From Leptodactylus fallax (Eukaryota; Chordata; Amphibia; Anura; Leptodactylidae), in NCBI GenBank assembly GCA_947044405.1, contig CAMRHE010000134.1, positions 1,872,001 through 1,936,000 of the forward strand: a DNA stretch of 64,000 nt, read 5' to 3'. Position 1 is the stretch's first letter. The number at the start of each line of letters is the position of its first letter. Below, piece by piece: positions 57,961-64,000 of the stretch. Under the pieces are notes generated by a model, which made no database searches, was not told the DNA's origin, and saw only the letters and a list, made by a program, of their open reading frames with translations. The translations under genes and the position numbers were made by a program.

Positions 57961-59618
57961 AGTCATACTCACCTGCGATGCTGATGAACGGAGCCGCCGG
58001 CGCTTCCTCCCTTTCCACGCACAGGACGTTTGTGTCTGAGCGCGGGCGGGGCGGTGTTGTGACGTCATCGCGCCGCCCGTGCTGAGAAGCAGACGTCGTC
58101 TGTGGTCTCAGCGTTTTGTAAACCGCAGGCCTCTATTGGCTTGCGGTTTACAAGACAGTTAAGAACCAGGAAGCATTGTAACTAGATCGGTGTCTGCAGA
58201 CATCGATCTAGTTAGAAATAAAGGCTGTATTAATGGCGGCCCCGGGGTGGGCCCCCAAAAATTCAGTGGCCCGGGGCAGCCGCCCCCTCTCCCCCCCCGC
58301 TAGCTACACCTCTGCTTCTACTGTTCAGGCCTTACAGGTCTTCTCACACGATCGTCAAGTAAGACATTCTAAATCCGTCAGGAACTGGAAAGAATGGTTC
58401 AGCTTGAAGGCCGAAGTTAAACTCAACAGCACAATTGTGACAAAGCACATGTGGGAAGAGTGGTTTCTCAGATAGCACATCTTTGTCAACTTTAAATGCT
58501 ATGCCAAGATCCTGGCCATTCTTTACAAAAACAAGTTCTTCTTCATCCCCTTCAAAATTCGCCATACAGGGGATCACATCATTTTCATCATATTTCTCAC
58601 TATAGTCTTCAGCCACCCCATTGCATGACTTTGATCCCTTTAGTGAATAGCTGTAAGAATTTTCATCTTCACCTAGCATGAATCCACAGGAGCTAAGAGA
58701 CCAACCAACATGTACTTCATGCACATCAATGTCTTTAGAGTATAACTGTTTCACGGGTACCTTTTCTGTAGCCTTCATCTCAAAGCAAACTTTGCCATTC
58801 GAGACACCATATGAGGCTCTTCCACCTGCCCACAGGAAGGCAAAACTCTCCATGGTGAGAGAAGTGGCGCTCAGACGATCCCGTGAAATTTTGAAGTGAA
58901 GATCACAATTGTCAAGAAGAACATTAGTTTCATCCAGTTTTTCATCTTCCTCTTCCACCGGTGGCTGTGGGGACTTAGACCTGTTGTATTTATTTTCTTC
59001 AATGCACTCGAAGTAGCCACGCCCATGATCTTCAAGTGGTCTTTTCACATCACGTTTCTTATCCTTTTGATCTTTGCCATCACCATCACTGGACAGGTCA
59101 CTCATGTCTGTCTGACTTAATGGCTCTCCTTTCTCTGCCTCTATGCTGGCAGCTTTCTCCAATTCCAACGCCCTATACAGCACACAAACCTCTGATTCCA
59201 ACTCCAGAACTTTCTTCATTGCCACATTTTTATGCACAGCCTCCATCTCCGTTTTTACTATTGAAACTTGCAGATCTTTCTCCTGTTTGTCCACTTACAG
59301 TTTTAGTTGAGCAGCAAGCATTTTTAGATCTACAATCTGATCAGATAAATTACACATGTTTTCCTCAAACTGAATCCTCATGTCTTCTATCTGGAGGTCC
59401 AATTCTCTCTTGGCCTTTTCCAGCTTGTCATAAGCATTGGCTTTGTCCTCATACAATATCTGCACAGATTCCAGGTTTTTCTCAACTTCTTTGTGAGTCT
59501 CCTGTAGGGTGTGTAAATTTTGAGCATGGAGAGATGACATCTCCATCAATTCTTTGTCTTTATTTTGCACCAAAACAGACAACCAATCCAAAAGACCCGA
59601 CAGCGCCCTCCCAGGCAC

Positions 59619-60255
59619 AATTCAGCTTGAGTTCCATTCCGTCCAGAACCCAGCTCTTCTCGCCATTCCCACCGGCAGGCAAACCTGCTTAGTCAGCAAG
59701 TTTGCCGACGCAAGTCGCACCACAGATCTAAATCACTCTCTCGGTCAGCCACAACCCTCAGCCTACAAGTTCATTTCTATCAGAAGCAGCCGAAAGTTCA
59801 CACTCCTGACTGGTCATCTAAACACGACGACACGAAAAATCAATTCCACGTAGCAGTCAAGGTCACTCAACAAGACACCGGCAAGGAGCGGACAGCTGCT
59901 CCTTAAACGCAAGCTCCAAGCACCGCACACCGTAGGACAAAAGAGCACAAACGCAAACCCCAGGACACAGCCACCAGGCAAACCCAACACCACATCACAA
60001 GACAGGAAGAACTCAAGAGCAAGCCAACAAGGTCTCTTTTCTGATACCCAAGTGCCATTTCCAATCAGGTATTTCATCCTCATAAAGAACCGATGGTTTA
60101 ATCCATCTGAAGCGCTGTACCAAAATTCATCTGGGCCAGCACCCAGAGAGACAACAGCAGCAGGGACAATTCAATCAAGAACAGAGGGCTCAGAAAAACA
60201 AGTCACGCATGCAACCATATCTCGCACTCCCCAGCCTGTTTCGGGTTGCGTCTCT
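59619..60255. other. Transition zone of falling T content
   Basis: T still occurs but becomes scarce from about 59840 on the plus strand, with CA-rich phrases. No gene is recognised beyond the end of the coiled-coil frame. Confidence 0.6.
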
Positions 60256-61367
60256 CGCCGAGACGAAAAAAAACAAAAAAACAAAAAAAAAAAAAAAAAA
60301 CAAACAAAAAAAACACCAAAAGAAAAAAAAAAACAAAAAAAAAAAGCACCAAAAAACCCAACAAAAAACAAGAAAACAACCCAAGAACAAAAGCCAGCCA
60401 AGACAACACACAAGCAAGCAACCCAAAAAAACAAAAAAAGACAAACGCAGACCAAACACGCCAACGACCCGCACCGAAGGACCAAGACAAAAAGCCAAAG
60501 GGAGCGGACCAAGAGGGGGACGGGCAAAAAGAGAAAGAGAGAACCAAAAAAAAAGCGAGGAAAACAGGAACAAAAAAAAAAAAGCAGCCCAAAAAAAAAA
60601 CAAAGGCAAGAAGGAAGGGGGCACAAGAAAAAGCCGGGAAAGGAAGACCACCGCCCAACGGCCACCAACCCAGGAGCAGCACGACAAAGGCCCCACAGGG
60701 GAGAAACCAAGGGACCAGGCCCAGTCACACAACCGAACACCACCCGCGGAAAGAAACCAGAGAGAAGAAAACAGGAAAAAAACAAAACGAAACCAGAGAA
60801 AAAGCCCCACCACAGCTCCAGGACCAGCCCCAAAGAAGAGCAAAGGCAAACAAACCACAGCAGGGCAGAGAGCAGGAAAAAAAAGACAGAAGGGGCAGGA
60901 AGAGACAAAAAGAAAAAAAGACAAGACCCCAGAGGGCAGAGAAAGACAGCAACCACCAACAAAAAGCAACACAGCAGACAAAAAAAAAAGAAAAGAGCAC
61001 CACCAGGACCCAACAGGGAAACCAAACGACGAGACAGAGACACAGAACGAGCAGCACGGCCAAGACGGACCAACGCAAACAAAAAGAAAAAAAGAAACCA
61101 CAAAAGAAAGAACAAAAAAAGGAAACACAAAAACAGCAACAAACAAAGAAACAAGGAAAAAGGAGAAGACAGCCAAGGAAAACCCAAAAGTCAACCAGAA
61201 AAAGAAAAACGAAAGACAACGAAAAAAAAACACAAAAGGGAAAGAAAAGAGAAGAAAACCAAAGGGGCCGCAGAAGACGCAACAGAGGAAGCCGGGCACG
61301 CAGAGGGAGGAAGCCCAGGGCGAACAGCCCAGCGCAGGGGCGGGACCGACAAACAAGAAGGGGAAGG
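60256..61367. other. T-depleted tract, no real coding sequence
   Basis: I count three T residues in 1112 bases (60725, 60817, 61191), and none at all from 60256 to 60724. The sequence is otherwise complex, not a tandem repeat, with A runs and changing G and C levels. Frames of several hundred codons are open on both strands because every stop codon, or its complement, needs a T. Their Lys/Arg/Gln-rich and Phe/Leu/Val-rich translations match no known family. It may be a sequencing or consensus fault. Confidence 0.93.
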
Positions 61368-62779
61368 TCAGAGGCGGACAACAAGCACAGGATACGGGAA
61401 AACCAGGAGGACGACAGGGGACAGAGCCAAGTCCGGGAAAAAAAAACCACCCAAAAAGCCAGAGGGAAGCAAAGGCCAGAACCGGTAGAGGCGGACGGCG
61501 AAAAACACAGGGACCTACACCAGCAGAGACAGGCTCCCCAAACCACACTAAGGGAAACACACAGACCTCAAGCAGGGAGGGCCCCCACCCCCCAGACCGG
61601 GACCGACCAAAGAAAGAAAAACCACGAAAACAACACCGACCACGAGCAAAGTCCAGCCACGGCCCGGAAGAACCGCGGCAGGCAGAGGGCGGACACAAGA
61701 AGCGACACGTAGCCCAGTCCGGAACACGGGGGGGAAGCACGACTCCAGCAGCAGTCCACCCGAACTCCCCAAAGAAGACCCAACAACCACAAGGCTGCGG
61801 ACCCGGGCCACCCACCACACTCCCCACCAACTCCAAATATGCGATACAGCACGTGAACAGCCAGCCAGCAAGACCCCGGCACCCCCGGGAGGGTCAAGAT
61901 GACCGGACATCGTCAAGTCAGCAGTCTCCCCAGAGTGTCGCCTACTGAACCAGACTAAGGGACCAAACACAGGAAGCCGCAGCGGGGAGTACTAAACGAG
62001 ATAATGACGGGCCCGTCACCGGTAAGACTCAAAAATAAGTGTCACTTCAAGAAACAAAAAAAAATAACGAGAGAAAGAGATGCACGTAAATCAGGAGTCG
62101 AAGATAAATCGGGCAAACGGACCACCGCCCGACAACACAAAAGCAAAAAGCACCACTGACCACACAAGACCCACACCAGACCCAAAAGCCAAAGAGGCTC
62201 ACAGTCCCACCAAAGCCCACGAAAGACAGCAACAGAGGAGCAGTACAGAGCCGTCACAGCCAAAAGGACAGCACTCACAGACCCAAAAACCAACAGAAGG
62301 CAAGTCCACAAAGACCCACCAACAACACCAGACAGAGGATCAGCAACACGGCGGACCAGAAAAAACCAAGACGGGCAGCGGAGTGGCAGCCGGCAGCAGC
62401 CTGAGCCCCGGTCACACTCTACGTAAGGGGCATGCACTATGAAGAACCAATGAGGACTGGAATTGACCGTGATACTGTTGTTTGTTGTGCTCAAGGCAAC
62501 TAGTGTCTACAGACCCAGCGTGTGGCCAGGATTCTGTCTACTCCAGAGATGAACTGTTGCAGCACAGCAGAGAGACACAGCAGGGCTACATGCTAATAGA
62601 CCAGACATCCCCCAAGAACGGAGAAAGAAAAGAAGGGAGTGTAGAGCGGAGCCCTCGAAAGATTAGAAGGAGACGTTTAGACCAGCTCTCCCCTCCAAAT
62701 GGGCAATGTGAGATCTCTTGCAAACAAGATGGATGAACTGATGACGCTCACCAGGCATCATCAGGATACCTGATCTTTA
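61368..62779. other. T-poor shoulder
   Basis: T is rare up to about 61800, low to about 62430 and near normal at 62440-62780. No gene is recognised. Confidence 0.7.
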
Positions 62780-63290
62780 TAGAGTAAAATCTGTCGACCG
62801 CCCTCTAGCAATATACGTTACACGCTACAATAGAAATAATGATTATCACTAGAGATTTCATTCTGACAGACAGAAAGAGTTCCTTCAGTAAGATAAGATA
62901 TTTCATCCTGACCGTCACCAAAAAAAAAAAAAAAAACAGTGGCAGCCAGATGGGAAAATAAGAGGGTGTTTTTGTGCACCAATAGTACAGACGAAATACC
63001 TGAACTATCAGTGGGTCATCAGATTTAGAAATAAGCAGTAATGATAAACCACAAGAACTTCAGAGGTGTTTCCAGAATATGAGCATCAAAGAGCCCAAGC
63101 CAACTGAAACCAGACTTGTCAAATAGTTAGGTATAAAGATTACAATAATTAGAGCAAATTATATAGGGATAGAAAATATATTCATAAGCGCCAAAGCAGC
63201 ACAAAATGGTGGGCACGGATGCGCAACACCGTAAAAAGAAGTGTGGTATGTATGAACTCACACAGGCTGGGCACACACCAGTAATGTCCA
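62780..63290 (+). repeat. Dispersed repeat, partner of 17040-17810
   Basis: Shares ordered phrases with 17040-17640. Where the partner has T runs this copy has gaps or other bases, and at 62921-62937 it has a long A run where the partner reads atataaaatccc. Confidence 0.7.
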
Positions 63291-63680
63291 GCTGTCTCGT
63301 CATAGGATGACAGCAACAGACATAACGGGCAGAGAGACCGGGAAAAACGGTGCGCGGCACCGATGGTGCAAACAGTTGAAAATGGCCGTCCCGCCCGACG
63401 TCCAAGCACACGGTGGGCCCCAGCCAGCCGCCTAAACGCGGCCGCCCACTCACAGAACCGCTCCAAACACTAACGCAACACAAATGCAAAGGGGAGAGGG
63501 ACCGACCAAAAAAAAGGGACGCGCACCGAGGCGACGGGGCCGGAAACAGTCGGGGCCAGAGGCCACACCGTGCAGCAGTGACACACGCCCGCCCCAGGGA
63601 GATCAGACACAGGAGCCAGACGCAGGGTCCCGGCGAAAAGCCCCGTCCACAAACAAAGCAACACAAACCGTGCAGAAAAA
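63291..63680. other. Second T-poor patch
   Basis: CA/GC-rich with few T, similar in texture to 61368-62430, ending abruptly near 63690 where ordinary repeat sequence resumes. No gene is recognised. Confidence 0.65.
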
Positions 63681-63689
63681 AAAACCAAA

Positions 63690-63890
63690 CGCCGTTTGTC
63701 TTGCTTCCCATGAAAATTTGAATAAAAAGTGATCAAAACATCAGACATCCCCAATGGTATTACTAAAAAGTAAATCTGGCACCACAAAAAAAAGACACCA
63801 TGCAGAAAATATAAAAAAGTTACAGGTTCAGAATATGGCAACTCTAAGAATATAAAAAATTTCAAAGTTGTAAAAGGGGTTAAAACATAA
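63690..63890 (-). mobile_element. Inverted fragment of the 20961-22191 element family
   Basis: aaaaagtgatcaaaacatca and aagacacca...aaaaaagttacaggt mirror 21380-21480 in reverse complement. Confidence 0.55.
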
Positions 63891-64000
63891 AATAAAATGC
63901 ACTGGGGTAAAGGTGAGTATCTTTTTTTTAAATTTTCACCTCCACGGCCAAAAAAAAGCCGGACAACCCCAATCCTGCAACACTCTGTGAACGGAAAAAT

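Larger units (their letters stand above)
56212..58314. mobile_element. hAT-like transposon with 8-bp target duplication
   Basis: Ends cagaggcgtagctagggg at 56212 and the reverse complement finishing gctagctacacctctg at 58314. cttctact is duplicated at 56204-56211 and 58315-58322. An 8-bp duplication and CAG...CTG-type ends mark hAT elements. It is about 2.1 kb with no transposase, containing a MITE and low-complexity repeats. It splits the hnRNP U retrocopy. Confidence 0.93.
55811..59618 (-). pseudogene. Intronless coiled-coil / hnRNP U chimeric retrocopy
   Basis: On the minus strand, 59618-59130 encodes a charged coiled-coil segment that I cannot assign. One in-frame TAA (59297-59295) breaks it. 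The same frame then runs into hnRNP U near [18 protein letters not shown], covering the pre-SPRY and SPRY domains ([21 protein letters not shown], [15 protein letters not shown]) to 58344. A frameshift near 58365 and a hAT-like insertion (56212-58314) follow. Then 56207-55811 has the NTPase-like region. There the P-loop reads GLPGARKT instead of GLPGAGKT, and about 44 codons between two KK sites are deleted in frame. The absence of introns shows a cDNA origin. The hnRNP U SAP domain is replaced by the coiled coil. Homology stops about 190 bp before the LTR. Confidence 0.88.

Noticed and set aside
58344..59294. A functional hnRNP U-like gene
   Set aside because: An in-frame stop, a frameshift, a mutated P-loop, an internal deletion and a hAT-like insertion all point to a dead retrocopy.
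60052..61948. Very long open frames on both strands (up to about 580 codons)
   Set aside because: They are open only because the tract lacks T, which removes stop codons from all six frames. The translations are low-complexity and mutually overlapping, with no family similarity.

Overview
The window looks like nuclear DNA of a vertebrate with a large, transposon-rich genome, most likely an anuran amphibian. This rests on one intron-bearing vertebrate gene and on the mix of Tc1-like, DIRS-like, hAT-like, TTAA-flanked and palindromic MITE elements. The species call is inference; the gene and the elements are read directly from the sequence. There is no bacterial gene content, no tRNA or rRNA gene and no CRISPR array that I can support.

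The one confident host gene is ZC3HC1 (NIPA) on the minus strand. It is reconstructed here as ten coding exons between 40214 (ATG) and 25037 (stop), giving 477 codons with every exon joining in frame. Its second intron carries perfect U12-type AT-AC signals. Introns 6 and 9 each hold a degenerate Tc1-like transposon, and several MITEs lie in the other introns.

Everything left of the gene is layered mobile DNA. A TTAA-flanked element (990-7262) contains a hairpin MITE, which contains a Tc1-like element, which contains a second Tc1-like copy in opposite orientation. Both Tc1 copies are exactly 1649 bp; the outer one keeps an open 340-aa DDE transposase and the inner one is broken by a single stop. 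An inverted relative (about 7360-15295) carries an old DIRS-like element (9761-14026), itself split by an L1-type LINE insertion with 16-bp target duplications. Then follow an L2-like LINE end, a TA-flanked MITE with a 31-bp minisatellite, a Tc1 relic (19106-20689) and a TTAA-flanked element (20961-22191).

Right of the gene lie a Tc1 end relic, a long-TIR element (40749-42568) carrying a second array of the same 31-bp minisatellite, and a 10-kb TTAA-flanked element (44898-54872). The latter is interrupted by a DIRS-like retroelement (45649-50805) with 130-bp inverted terminal repeats identical by eye and a textbook internal complementary region. An LTR (55191-55678) follows, directly downstream, on the minus strand, of an intronless chimera of a coiled-coil segment and hnRNP U. 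That pseudogene is split by a hAT-like element with an 8-bp target duplication.

The oddest stretch is 60256-61367, which holds only three T residues in 1112 bases, with T-poor shoulders reaching to about 63680. Every frame is open there simply because stop codons need T on the plus strand. I treat those frames as non-coding. A base-calling or assembly fault is the leading explanation, though a natural cause would be remarkable.
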